Shown piece after piece: positions 1 through 11,055 of a stretch of DNA of 62,000 nt. How positions within the stretch are numbered: the first letter of the stretch is position 1; the number at the start of each line of letters is the position of its first letter. Below the pieces are notes generated by a model. The model ran no database searches and was not told the origin of the DNA. It saw only the letters and a program-made list of their open reading frames with translations. Source of the stretch: Gnetum montanum (Eukaryota; Streptophyta; Gnetopsida; Gnetales; Gnetaceae); the NCBI GenBank assembly GCA_015680685.1, contig MNCI01006585.1:402479-464478 (forward strand). The letters run 5' to 3'. Both the position numbers and the translations under genes were made by a program.

Positions 1-250
1 TTCGTTTATGTTTATAAGAAACTCCCACCTTGGGTTGCATACTCCAATCTTCATTGTCATAATATTTGTTGGTTCTCCAATGAACTGCCTCACTAGATGT
101 GACATTATTATAGTCTTGTGAGAGAGACATGGTTGTAAATTTGTGTGTGATTTAATTACAATTATTATTATTATTTTTCTGAAAGATATATCATCAAGGC
201 TTTGTTACAGCGATCTTGTATGATGTAACTAATCTAGATAACTAGCACCA
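1..250 (-). mobile_element. Untranslated leader of Athila-like element A (runs off left edge)
   Basis: This stretch lies on the internal side of the primer-binding site at 251-268, so it should be the 5' leader of a minus-strand LTR element whose body continues beyond base 1. I see no coding segment in it. It does not align by eye with the leader of element D beyond the PBS. Confidence 0.5.
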
Positions 251-268
251 TCCCCAGCAACGGCGCCA
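251..268 (-). promoter_or_regulatory. Primer-binding site of element A (tRNA-Asp type)
   Basis: Read on the minus strand, the site is TGGCGCCGTTGCTGGGGA. This complements the 3' end of plant tRNA-Asp with one difference by eye. One base separates it from the LTR end, as in elements C and D. A tRNA-Asp primer is known for the Athila lineage of Ty3/gypsy. Confidence 0.85.
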
Positions 269-269
269 A

Positions 270-1159
270 TGATGAGCGGCTAGGTACCCCTACACTCAAC
301 CATATGACTGCGAGCGTTCACGCACGATCCGGTTGAACTCCTTGGACAGGCTAGTTGTTGTATCTAGATAGTTACACGTTGATCACAATTCGTTGTCTTC
401 CCACCTGGACTAGTATTTGCTTTGTCACGTATGATTTAGTCCAGAGTGAGGCATATGATGTGATCTTAAACTAGTGCTACTCCTAGAGACAATGGAACAT
501 AATCCTGATTAAATTAATGAGTAATAGGAAATGAAGTCTAAGCTAACCTAAGTGCGATGAGCATATGTTCCTTAATCATTCGTACACATCTTGGACCTCA
601 TGCACGACTACTACTAGGATTACCAAGCGTAGATCCTAGGTACGCTACTTGGTTACCAAGTGGTCACACTTAAATGCTCGTGATTACGTCGTACTCATTC
701 TGCATTTAACAACAGGAATAGTAAATGATGATAAAGAAATATTAACTAAGAAAACAATAAATAACAATAATAATTAACAATAACAATTAAACAATTGAAA
801 CTAACTAAATACTGCAATGATGAAGTAATCTTGATCTTTATTTCTGGTCATGTGCACGTCCAAGTACATCACACTCGAATAAAGGTGCCGTACAATTACA
901 AGCATCACACTGCAGGTATGTATTGGGAAAATATTCTAACTCATACAGAAACAAAATGCAAGGGATTTGCTACAACTACTAGAAAGGTACCTAAGTGTGG
1001 CAAAGGGCCACTTATTTATAGGCTAAAACAGGCTCTGTGTAAATGGGGCCATGTCGACGCATGGAGGGATGTGTCGATGGGGCTGCATCATCGCGGCCAC
1101 ATATACAGGGCCCCGTATATGCGGCCTAGTAAACACATCGACCAATTAACACTTCATCA
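270..1159 (-). repeat. LTR of element A (5' LTR, minus strand)
   Basis: The LTR is bounded by the inverted TGATGA/TCATCA ends shared by all Athila-like LTRs here. The PBS is on its left and foreign pol sequence begins at 1160. Read on the minus strand it has a U3 rich in TCGATG and TATACG motifs, a TATA-like box (ATAAATAAG near 1010-1020), a block related to the 'ctttattcgag' part of LTR D, and an AATAAAG polyadenylation-like signal. Its length, 890 bp, is close to the 915 bp of the 5' LTR of D. The partner 3' LTR would lie left of the window. Confidence 0.85.
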
Positions 1160-2172
1160 CTTAGGTAGGGATTGAGGTGGACCTAGAAAAAATAAGGGTC
1201 ATCCAAGGAATTATACACCAACTAGAGATAGTCAAAGACATCCACTCATTCCTTGGACATACTGGCTACTACTAATGTTTCATAGAGAATTTCTCTAAGA
1301 TTGCAAAACCATTAGTTAAGCTTACAAACAAAGATGCTCCATTTATTTGGACCAAGGAGTGCAAATATGCATTCCAACTACTAAAGGAAAAACTCATAGA
1401 AACTCCAAGTCTACAGGTACTAGACTAGTCCAAACCATTTTATATAATGATAGATGCATCTAATTATTCCTTGAAAGTAGTGCTTATGCAGTTGGATGAT
1501 AAGAAATGTCCATATTACATCCACTACGCAAGTCAAAGCATTGTGGGTGTACAATTAAGTTACACCATAACTGAGAAAGAATTCACAGCAGTGGTGTATG
1601 CTCTCGACAAGTTCAGACACTATGTGCTTGACTACAAAGTATTTGTGCACACAAATCATAGTGCCATCTACTTCCTAATGAACAAGCCAATGATAAGCCC
1701 CCATATCATACAGTGGCTTGTGATCTTGTAGGAATTTGATCTCACAATGGCAAATCAGAAAGGAACTGAGAATGTGATCACTCACCACCCCTCTCAGTTA
1801 AGATGGGATAATAAAGAGTAGGAGAGTTCACTCTTTGATCAATTTCCAAATGAACTCCTCTTACAAGAGCAATAAATGATGAAGTGCCCACTGAACCAAA
1901 ATGGTATGATGGCATCCTCACTTACCTTCTCACTTAGGAGATGCCACAAGATTTGAACTTTAGGAAAAAAACAACAATTTCTTCATTGGGCAAAGTACTT
2001 CATGAAAATCAATGGACACCTTTACAAGGTGTGCATTGATGGCTTAGTTCGTTGGTGTGTCCCTGATGCAGATCAACTACGCATTCTCCAAGATGCTCAT
2101 GAAGGCGCTTGTGGAGGCCACTATGTAGGGAGACATACAACCATAAAAATCCTAATGGTGGGATACTATTGG
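1160..2172 (+). pseudogene. pol: Element B pol fragment: end of RT, RNase H, start of integrase
   Basis: This is a degraded plus-strand piece of Ty3/gypsy Pol. In order it holds the reverse transcriptase tail (KIRVIQGI-like, about 1180-1420), RNase H (1447-1800, MIDASNYSLKVVLMQL, then an HTNHSAIYFLMNKP segment) and the integrase N-terminal zinc region (about 1940-2172, with an H-x3-G-H pattern followed by VGRHTTIKIL). It is interrupted by several stops. Element A abuts it on the left and the LTR of C cuts it on the right, within integrase. ORF3 and the 3' LTR of the same element probably resume at 11056. The match to Pol of C and D is clear by eye. Confidence 0.85.
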
Positions 2173-2935
2173 TGATGAGTGGCAAGGTACCCCTACACTC
2201 AACCATATGAATACGAGCATTTCATGCACGATCCGGTCAAACTCCAAGGACCAAGTGCTTATGCACCTTAATGGAACACTCAAGGTTAATCAATCGTTGT
2301 CTTCCCAAACTTACTTGTATTGTCATGGTTGTATGGTTAAGTAAGCTTAAGGTATATGATTTTTATAGCTTTTATATTTTTTATGTCTTCTGCTAATAAG
2401 AAGAGGGAGAGAGAACTAAGTGGCTAACTTACATTAACTATTCATTAACTAGTTTCTAAATGTTCCTAACACCAGTATCCGTTCCCACTTGTCGTACACA
2501 TCCTAAACTAGTGCAACGCGGCTGGGATTACCAAATGCTAATCATCACTGGGTTACCAAGTGCTACGTGCATGCTCAAAGCAGTCGTACTGAGTGTATTT
2601 AACTAAGGGGGTTGAAGGTTGAGAGAGATATTAATTAACTAGGAAAGCATTAAACAATAATTAATTACTATCTAGCTTAATCTATATGCTGCAAGGTTTA
2701 TCATAAAGTTCATCTTTATTGCCATACACAAAATTGTGCTTAGGTACAAATTGCTCGAATAAAGATCCGTTCACTCTATGACTCCTACTGCGGGCACACA
2801 AAAATAATTCTAACTCTAGAATGACAAAACTGCAAGAATCTGGCTAAGGGTCTAAATCTAATNCATTATAATACATGGCAACATTAGTGTTCATGACTAC
2901 AAAAGTGAAAACTATACATAATTGACATCCAGCCT
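2173..2935 (-). repeat. 3' LTR remnant of C (R-U5, U3 lost)
   Basis: Starting with TGATGAG, it follows the LTR pattern: a U5 end with 'gtacccctacactcaacc', an AATAAAG-like signal near 2728, and 'gctcgaataaagatc' and 'cccgcagtagg' (reverse strand) blocks. A TATA-like ATTATAATG lies near 2866. The expected U3 start and PPT are absent; the sequence passes into a GA-rich tract at about 2945-2975 and then ORF3-start-like sequence. The right limit is approximate. One ambiguous base (N) is at 2863. Confidence 0.7.
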
Positions 2936-3124
2936 TATTTGGTAGTTGAGAGAGAAGAGAGAGAGAGAGAAAAGAAGAAGACATGTTGCTATCGATGCCA
3001 AGATTGTGCCTTCCGTTGTCCATCCATAGCTACGCTATCAATCTTGTTCCTTGCACAATCATTCTAGTAGTAGTCCATCCTGAGTGTTTCCTCCAAGTCC
3101 AGTCCATTGCTATATGATAGCCAT
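2936..3124 (-). pseudogene. ORF3 start remnant of element C
   Basis: On the minus strand an ATG at 3124-3122 follows a TGTGCAG acceptor-like sequence, at the place where ORF3 starts in D (33602) and E (18908). The downstream sequence has early stops and little recognisable protein similarity, so the assignment rests on position and on the upstream match (a TCATGGGGG motif about 180 bp before the ATG). A (GA)n tract at about 2950-2975 marks the break to the LTR remnant. Confidence 0.4.
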
Positions 3125-4633
3125 CTGCACACACAACACAGTTACATATGAGCAAGGATAAGTAAATCATAATATAGTTGATACCTTGCCTCAGTGTAAG
3201 GTCCATTGGTTGAGTTGTGATATGGCCAATACGGATTCTATAGATATAACACTGGTGACTACCCAAGGTGTAGGGGTTAGGAAAAATTGAAAAAATTGGA
3301 CGAGGGCCCCCATGACTAAGAGCGATCCTTTAGTAGCGATAGAATGGAAAAAGATAAGAAATAAGAAAGATGGAGAAAAAGAAACTATGGCAACATCGAT
3401 AAAATGGATGTCAGAGATGGGAATGAAACAAAAAAATGTTGATTGCGGAAATGTTTAAGGGAAATAAGTTAACTGATGCACCAAATAAGAATTCCAGTGG
3501 GTCCTCCCCAAAGTAGGCTCATGCCCTTTATGCCTTGACAAACCCACATTCAAAGAGTTTGTAGGATTTGGAAATGTCATTTGGGAGCAAGACTTAAAGA
3601 CTTAACCCCAAGAATTCACCAAAGAGAAAACAATGCATCAACCAAAATATAGACTAATGATACAACCGGTAATGAAGTGGAAAATGGAGAAAGAATGATG
3701 GCGAAAAGAGAATGGAATGGAGTCCCAAGAACAAGGTGGTGTACAACCCCCTTGTGTACTTATGGTTAATGTGACTAAGTAGATCTCATTCCAAATCTAG
3801 CCTCAAAGAATCCACATCTAGTGACTTCACATTAATACACTTGGCCAATCCATCCACTTGAAGTAACAAGAATGTTTCCACCAAAGAGTCACCACCATTC
3901 TGAGGAAAACGAGAAAAGGAGAAGTAGGAAGCAAGAAAGGGCCTTAGTTATAGGAAACATGTCTATGTAGTTCCATAACCAGTGCTTGTAGCCCAGATGA
4001 TTATTTTGTCTAAGGGGTGTGCTTTGAATTCTCACTATTTTTTTTTTTTTGCATGAGAACCACATCATGCAAAGACTTATTTTTTTTGGCTCACCTTCCT
4101 TATAATGGAGCAATGTCAGAATGGTAAGAAAACTCAAGAAGAAAACATTCAAACACCTAGGAGAATAGCCACCACAAATGCATCAAATCCCTTTGAAGTC
4201 ATACCCTTTTCATTCCTTGAGTCCTTCTGTAGTTTGAGAAATGCCCAGTCACCAATTCGTTAATAGTTTTATTATTAAAGAAGGGGACTGTTTAGTTCCA
4301 AGCCAAGAGAGACCATAGAAATTCATGGATGCATGGAAGACATGGACTCATTGCCTGTTATATTAAAAAAACCATACCTTAGTATCAACATTATAACTCA
4401 AAGGTAAAAACCAAACATTAGCAATCAATAGAATATAGTTCATACCACCATCATGAGCACTTATTAGGTGATGAATCTAACAAAACAAAAACAAAAACCA
4501 AAACAAATAATCACACAAAGAAATGAGAAAGTATAGATGATGGTGCAAAACAAAAACAAGAAAAATTAAAAAAATTTGTAAAACAAAAATGTGCAAAACA
4601 AAAATTTAAAAAGGAACTGAGGACCTCAAATGA
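3125..4633 (-). other. Spacer between pol and ORF3 in element C
   Basis: No gene is recognisable. The region is homologous to the spacers of D (31631-33601) and E (18909-20849). Shared blocks include one around 3500-3570 ('gtgggtcctccccaaag' and 'aaagagtttgtagga') and one around 4010-4095 ('gtgctttgaattctc'). A GGGGGC motif preceded by TCAT, at 3305-3318 on the minus strand, corresponds to the PPT-like motif in the ORF3 leader intron of D. The donor seen in D (GGTATGCTCTCAG) is GGATCGCTCTTAG here, so it is broken. It is about 450 bp shorter than in D or E. Confidence 0.65.
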
Positions 4634-6060
4634 TTAGCAGAGGTTGTTGTCTCCCCCATGACTGAGTTGGAAGGAGGAGATTCGAAATAGTGAGCAGGGT
4701 CATCCCTTCTTAGAGGTATTATGTGCACTGGCCATTCTAAATTCATGGAAGGGTTTGATCTGTTGCACATTGACTAACAATCTCTTATCAGGGTTCTTAG
4801 GTTTGTATATGGTCATGGCCCCTGAAGGAAAGGTTGCATGAATAATGTAAGGTCCTTCCCACAGTGTTTGAAATTTTGAGCATTGTGGCACATCTATGGG
4901 GTTCTAGTAGAGAACCTTATCTCCTAGTTGATACTTAACCTTTTGAATCTTCAAGTGATGACGTTGCTTGTTATATGCCTTGTGCAACTCATTTGATGAC
5001 AGGGAAACTAATCAGTTTTTGTCTAGCACGTTTAAAGTTGCCAACCTTTGTTTCTGTGCTAAATCAAGGTCGAGGTGGAGGTCACAAGCTGTTGATAGTG
5101 TACGGAGCTCGGTTTGAATTGGAAGCGTTGGAAGCTTTCCATACACTAACTCATAGGGAGAGTAGCCTATAGTGAGTTTTTAGGTGGAGCGGTATGCCCA
5201 AAGAGCATCATTTAGTTTAGTGCTCCAATCTCGCGTATACTTGCTAATTGTCCTAGTCAATATTTTAGTGATCTCCCTATTGGTGACCTTAGCTTGTCTG
5301 TCAGCTTGGGGGTGATAAGGTGTAGTCAATTATGTTCAAACCCTAAGCGTTGCATTAACTTTCAAAAAGTTGCACCTGTGAAGTGTGTTCCATTATCCAA
5401 AATAAGTGCACATGGCACACCAAACCTATTTACGATTTATTGTTGTACAAATCGTGCAGCTATAGATGATGTGTAGTCTTTAACAGCAGCTGCTTTAGCC
5501 CATTTTGTTAAATAGTCTACGGCAACTACAATGTAAGCTTTTCCATTGGACATTGGTGTAATGGGCCCCATAAAGTCTATTCCCCAAATGTTGAAGGGTT
5601 CTAACGGTTGAATCCATTACTGCGGACCCTCCATTTTAGCAATCATTCCCCCATCATGTTGATAGCGCTCATAAGATCAAAAAAATTGATGCGCATCCTA
5701 AAATAACGTTGGCTAGTAATATCCTGCAAGCAAGATCTTAATAGCCGTTCATCTCCCCACATAGTGAACCCTACAAGGGCCCTCGTAAGCATCTTGGAGA
5801 ACTCTCAGTTAGTCTACATCGGGCACACACCATCGAACCAAGCCATTAGGACACACTTTGTAAAGTTGTCCATTGATCTCCATGAAGTACTTGGCTCTGT
5901 GAAGAAATTGTTATTTCTTCCTATGGTCCAGCTCTTGTGGTGTTTGTTGAGTAAGGAGATAGGTGAGAATGCTAGTATACCAATTCATCTCCGTGGGTAG
6001 TTGGTTATTCACTACACCGGCAAAGAGGGCTTCATCAAGAAAATGATTGGACATTACATA
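4634..6060 (-). pseudogene. pol: Integrase region of element C
   Basis: The integrase is degraded. The zinc-binding N-terminus is near 5700-5870. The catalytic core begins with [10 protein letters not shown] near 5570-5590, so the first catalytic Asp is intact, and a DNGTHFTG segment carries the second Asp. The C-terminal part includes QTLWEGPYIIHATFPSGAM (4700-4891 frame), a typical integrase C-terminal fold, and ends near a conserved SHGGD segment at the pol stop (4636-4634). No chromodomain is visible, as expected for Athila. Stops and frameshifts are frequent. Confidence 0.8.
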
Positions 6061-6066
6061 TTCATC

Positions 6067-7500
6067 CTATTTGCTATCCCAGTGCAACTGAGATAAATAA
6101 TCTACAACTACGTTCTCGGTGCCTTTCTGATTGATCATCGTTAGATCGAACTCCTGTAGGGTTACCAACCATCGTATAATACGAGGGCTAACCATTGGCT
6201 TGTTCATGAGGAACCAGATTGCACTATGATCCATGTGGATGAACACTTTGTAACCTAACATATAGTGCCTAAACTTATCCAGTGCAAACACTATAACCAT
6301 TAATTCTTTCTTTGTAGTTGTGTAGTTAAGTTGTGCACTGGTGATACTTCTACTTGCATAGTGGATGTAGTAAGGATGTTTTTGGTCATCTAACTGTGTA
6401 AGTACGGCTCCTAAGGCATAATTGGATGCATCAGTCATGATGTGGAATGGTCTAGATCAGTCAGGAGTTTGTAGAATGAGAGTTTCTACTAGCTTTTGTT
6501 TCAGGGTTTGGAATGCTCGTTCACATTCCCTAGTCCACTTAAAAGGTACATCCTTCTTTGTTAGCTCTACCAATGATTTGGCAATCTTTGAGAAGTTATT
6601 AATGAATCTCCTATAGTAGCCAGTGTGTCCAAGGAAAGACCAAATTTCTTTAACAGTTTCCGATTGATGGGTGATTCCTTGGATGACCCTAATTTTATCT
6701 AGATCTACCTCTATTCCTGCATGTGAAACCTTATGCCCAAGTACTATGCCTTCTTGGACCATTAAATGGCTTTTCTACCAGTTGAGCCTTCGATTGATTT
6801 CTACGCATCTTTTTAGCACTTACTCTAATCGGTCCAAGGCTTGATCAAAACTTGTTCCATAGGTGGAGAAGTCGTCCATAAAGACATCCACTCGGTTTCC
6901 TATTTTCTGTTGGAATATGCTTAGAACTAGGTGTTGAAATGTGGCAGAAGCATTACAGAAGCCAAACAGCATTTATTTATACGCAAACATTCCCCAAGGA
7001 CTGGTGAACGTTGTCTTGGCTTGGTCTTCTGGGCTATTTGTATTTGGTTGTATCCACTATAGCCATCCAGAAAACTGTAATAGCGATGCCCTGCTATGGT
7101 GTCTAAGACTTGGTCAACGAATGGCAATGGAAAGTGATCCTTAAATGTTGTCATGTTTAGCAGCCTAAAATCTATGCACACCCTCCATTTTCCTCCCTTT
7201 TTAGGCACGATTACCAGAGGGCTAATCCATTCACTATCAACAATGGGATATATGAACCCAACCTTAAGAAGCTGTTCTATTTCTTCTTTTACTACTTGCT
7301 TCAATTTTGGGTTCAATTGCCTCTACGGTTGTTTTCGAGGTTTCATGGAGGGGTTAGTGTAAATCCTATGCTAGCATATCCTAGGATCTATTCCAGTTAA
7401 TTCGGGATATGACTAGGCAAAGGCTTTTGACCACTTGTTTATTACTTTCAGCAGTCTTCCTTTTTGTTTGGAAGCAAGTCTTGCGTTGATGATTACCGGT
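6067..7500 (-). pseudogene. pol: Reverse transcriptase and RNase H of element C
   Basis: RT begins near MNPKLKQVVKEEIEQLL (about 7316), continues through KWRVCIDFRLLN and PFVDQVLDTIAG, and has the catalytic FMDD at about 6865-6880. The thumb/connection part (KIRVIQGITHQ, GHTGYYRRFINN) is at 6457-6762. RNase H follows at 6067-6438, starting MTDASNYALGAVLTQLDD. A frameshift lies near 6990-7000. The order PR-RT-RNase H-INT is that of Ty3/gypsy. It is clearly the same family as D and E. Confidence 0.88.
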
Positions 7501-7789
7501 TTTCCATTTTCAAGGATCGTATATTCCAGATCGGTGGGCAATGGTTTTAATTCTAGGGGCTCTTATTTGAATTTTTTAGAAATTTCCAACTTCCCCCAGT
7601 TGATGTTTTCAAGGTTAAGGCTTGGAAGTTAGCAGCGGACTTGCTCTAGTGCATCTATGCTTTCGATGTAAGCACAAGTTATTTCCTCAGTTAGTTCCAT
7701 GCACATGAGTGAGTTGCTCTCTTGATCAGCTATCAGCCACTGGGTGTCTTCTTATTGTGTGGCTGTTGTATATAGGCACTTTTGTATGT

Positions 7790-8290
7790 TAATGTCTTGT
7801 GCACATCAATTGCATATAGGCAATGCTAAACTTTGTACAACCCATGATCTTTGCACGCAATTGCACCCTGGATCACTATATGTAATGCATGGAACCTTCT
7901 TCTTCTCAATCTTTCCAAAAGTACTCTCCTTAGATATTTCCAAGGAAAGATCACAGATTCCTAGGCATGCATCTATAGTACTTAGCCATACCCTTCCCAT
8001 TATGATTGGGAAGTCCCCTTTACCATTATTCAATTGTATCACTAGGAAATCAGCTAGGTACGACCACCCACACATAGTGGTGATGATGTCCTCCACCAGT
8101 CCTAAGGGAACAGTGATGGACTGGTTGGCCAGCTCTAGGTGAATATTACTCTTCTTCAATGGAGGCAAGTTCCACGCTTTGTACATTTCTTGCGATATTA
8201 AGTTGACTTTAGAACCTGAATCTAGAAGAGCTTTGCATGGCTCATTCCCAATGATTTGGAGATAGATTAGAGAGCTTCCAAGATTAGAGA
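7790..8290 (-). pseudogene. pol: Aspartic protease region of element C
   Basis: The retropepsin-like segment carries the active-site triad LLDSGSKVNLIS (near 8195-8245) followed by MYKAWNLPPLKK and a FPIIMGRVWLSTIDACLG segment. The same order and residues occur in D (from 27987) and E. It should release Gag and Pol from the polyprotein. It lies in the same direction and register as the flanking gag and RT. Confidence 0.85.
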
Positions 8291-8299
8291 ATTTCCTGG

Positions 8300-10877
8300 G
8301 AAGGTAGCCAGCCTTGATCTAGTCAGTATCGACATGTGTTAATATGACCGTATGCATTGAGCTCGGTGTTTGGTTCAAAGGGAGCTCTAAAGATTTATTT
8401 GATGGGGAGGTGTTCATAGGTTCAACCGCTTGTGGTTGTAAGGGCTTAGTTGGACTATTGGTTCTGAAGAAAGGTCTTTTCTTCATAAGGTTATTACATC
8501 CAACAATGGGTTGAGGATTTACAGCCCTTGTGGCATTGCGTTACTGCGGTTGAGTAGGGAGTTCCCCTTGCATTACTAGAGTGGACGGTAATGGAGCTAT
8601 TAGTGTGAGAGCTACAGATGGATTTGAAGGATGGAATATTTGTGGGTTATCTCTCCTAGGAGAAGGAGTTCTATAATACTCATGGGCTTGGTAGTGATAT
8701 TGTGGTGTAACGTGACCAACAGAGTCATGTGGAGAGATTGGATGCTCCATGTAGTAGCCATCTTTGTTAGGTTGCCGGTACGGGTATTGTTGCCTTGGTG
8801 GTGGCATCCCCCATGACTGTGGGTATTGCCACTGTTGATGTTGCTCAATGGTTTGCAGTGGAGTTCCACTTGGATAATATGTTGAAGGTTGGTGTAATTG
8901 CCTTGGGTTACCTTGGGGATAAGGTAACCATCGGGGTGTTTGCCATTTATTTAGTCATGGTTTGAGTACATACACCCCAGATTCTTATAAATGTGAGATC
9001 ACTGGGCAACATCCCTTAGGATGGTCGTATTGGCATATCTCGCATCCACTATCATTGTTCTTGTTTGAATTCACAACCTCTTCTGTGATGGCCATTTTTC
9101 CTTACCCTTGTTATGTGCATTTTCCACTTCTCTCTTTTTATTTTTGTCGTGGTCACTACCTCGCTCCCTAGACTCCTCTACAATTTTAAGAACAATTTCA
9201 AATCTATTATCCAAGGAGTCCCATATTTGGTCTACCTTTGTCGATACTTCTGATGTTAACTTTTGGAGAGGCAAAGTTTTCCTATTCACCATCCCTTCAA
9301 GTGGTGACTCTTCTTCCTCCTCACAAAATCTCACTCCCCTTTTTCAGAGGGAAGGATCTTGATTGTATTCTTCCATACTTTCTCTCTTTCGTAGCTCACC
9401 TTCTTCTTTGGCAACTTGCTTTAGCAGTTTATGAATTTGATGAGACCTAAGCTCCAATAACCTTCCTTGGGCATACATCCCAAGGGTTCTTCTTGTTTCA
9501 TGCCTAAGTCCATCCACGAGATGGCGTAGTTGATCCTACTACAAATAACCATGGCCAGGGCAATTATGTAATAGTGCGTAATAGCGTTCCATGGTAGCAT
9601 CCAAGGGTTCATGATTTCCTTGTTTCCATCCTTGGATTTGCTTCTATAGGTTAGACACTCAGGAGTACGTTTGGTACTTATCATTGAACAGTTCTAACAT
9701 TGTACTCCAACTCCGAATGAATTCTGGTTCTAGGGACCGCTACCAGCTTTTAGCTTCTTTCACTAGTGTCCTTAGGAACAACTTTGGTTTTTTCCATTCA
9801 TTTTCTATGTTTTGCAAGGTACATGCATCATGGAATGCTTGTAAATGATTTTGAGGATCAACGTTGTATCCCCCTTCAAATCATGGGATGTTGTTCATGT
9901 CTAACTTCTTGATCCTACTATCCTTTTGGTGCCTTGTTGGAACTCTTACAACCTTCGTTATATCTAGCATTCATCTAGTTACGAGTAAGGGTTCTTCATG
10001 ATCATCTCATTCATAGTGTCTATGGTGTCTATGTGGTTCCCTACTCTCCCTTCTTCTATGCCTTGATTCTTTAGAGTGCCCTCGTCCTCGTTCTTAACTG
10101 TCTTGTTGATGACTTTCACTTTGTTTTCCCTTATCCTCATGATTAGTTTCCCTATGATCCAGACACTGAAGGAGAGGGTGAAGATGATGATGAAGGTGAA
10201 GAAGAAGGAGAACCATCACCATGACGATGTTTTCTACTTTCTCTTCGGTGGTCTTAGCCTCGATCATGATCACGATCAGAACATCCACCCTTATCGTATG
10301 TTCCTGTTCCTTCGTTGAACACTTCGTGTTCGTGGGTATCAAAACTAGGGTTGTGAATAGTGGAGTGGAGGTTCTGATACATCACCCCTTGACCAATGTT
10401 AGGAGGAGGAACATCATTTCATGGGGAACCTGTTGAGGTAGGTTCACCAACCTCAATTTCGCTAAAAACGTGTGGAGCATCATGGGGCCATTTACCCTTC
10501 AAAGATGTATGGTATCTCTACTGTTGCAAGTCCCTTTGACGTTGCGCTTCTATGGGATGATAGTCTCTTGAGTCATGATCGCATGCAATGTATTCTGTGT
10601 ATAAAAGAGGCATGCCTATTCGTGTGAGAGCACGAAAGAGCATGTTGTGAATTAATCAGTCTGGAGGCAACACTATGTTACCCTCCAAGTCTCTCCAACG
10701 CAGTTGTTCATCTTAGTGGAGAATAAAGGTAAAATTGGGCACATACTCATCGGGATGAGTATATATAATACAAATATGTTGAGGAACTGGCAGCACCTGG
10801 TTATGTGTATTATGTTGCTGACTACCTCTTGCATTAGTCCTAGGTGGTGAAGTGCTCTTATGCGAAGAAGAAGACAT
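8300..10877 (-). pseudogene. gag: Gag of element C
   Basis: The start is ATG at 10877-10875 (MSSSSHKSTSPP), aligning with the Gag start of D (MSSRRREISTPP). Both then have HPDEYVP and an in-frame stop after FILH. A low-complexity charged stretch follows (about 10070-10330), then the capsid-like part with KYQTYS and GWKQGNHEPL segments (about 9560-9720), then an EEEEESPLEG segment and the Cys/His motif CEICQYDHPKGCC at about 9005-9047. A Gln/Pro/Tyr-rich tail (8541-8807) leads to protease. Many stops are present. Confidence 0.82.
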
Positions 10878-11002
10878 CTTGTCTTGTTCGGTGTGCAATG
10901 TACTGTTGTCTTGTCTTTCTTTGATTAACCCTAAGGGTTCGTTCTAACGTTCCAATGATATGAATGATTTTCTATGTTCTACGTAGCACACAAACAACTA
11001 AG
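10878..11002 (-). other. Leader of element C
   Basis: This short untranslated leader lies between the PBS and the gag start. It contains no gene or clear motif. Confidence 0.6.
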
Positions 11003-11020
11003 TCCTCGGCAACAGTGCCA
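11003..11020 (-). promoter_or_regulatory. Primer-binding site of element C (tRNA-Asp type, mutated)
   Basis: Read on the minus strand the site is TGGCACTGTTGCCGAGGA, three changes by eye from the tRNA-Asp complement. It is separated by one base from the LTR stub. Confidence 0.75.
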
Positions 11021-11021
11021 A

Positions 11022-11055
11022 TGATGAGTGGTGAGGTACCCCTACACTCAACCAT
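11022..11055 (-). repeat. 34-bp stub of the 5' LTR of C
   Basis: The stub begins TGATGAGTGG and follows the Athila-like LTR end 'gtacccctacactcaacc', then joins ORF3 sequence of B running the opposite way. The rest of the 5' LTR is deleted. Confidence 0.75.

Larger units (their letters stand above)
2173..11055 (-). mobile_element. Athila-like element C, minus strand, degraded, inserted in B
   Basis: In the element's own direction (right to left) it holds a 34-bp stub of the 5' LTR, a PBS, a leader, gag-protease-RT-RNase H-integrase, a pol-to-ORF3 spacer, a short ORF3 start remnant and an R-U5 part of the 3' LTR. ORF3 and U3 are almost entirely deleted compared with D and E. Both outer ends start with TGATGAG. 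The left end cuts integrase of B; the right LTR is broken after 34 bp and joins ORF3 of B. This looks like insertion into B followed by a deletion. Confidence 0.8.

Noticed and set aside
795-1175. 126-codon open frame within the LTR of A
   Set aside because: It lies in LTR sequence opposite to the element's direction, is not conserved in the other LTRs and has no protein features.
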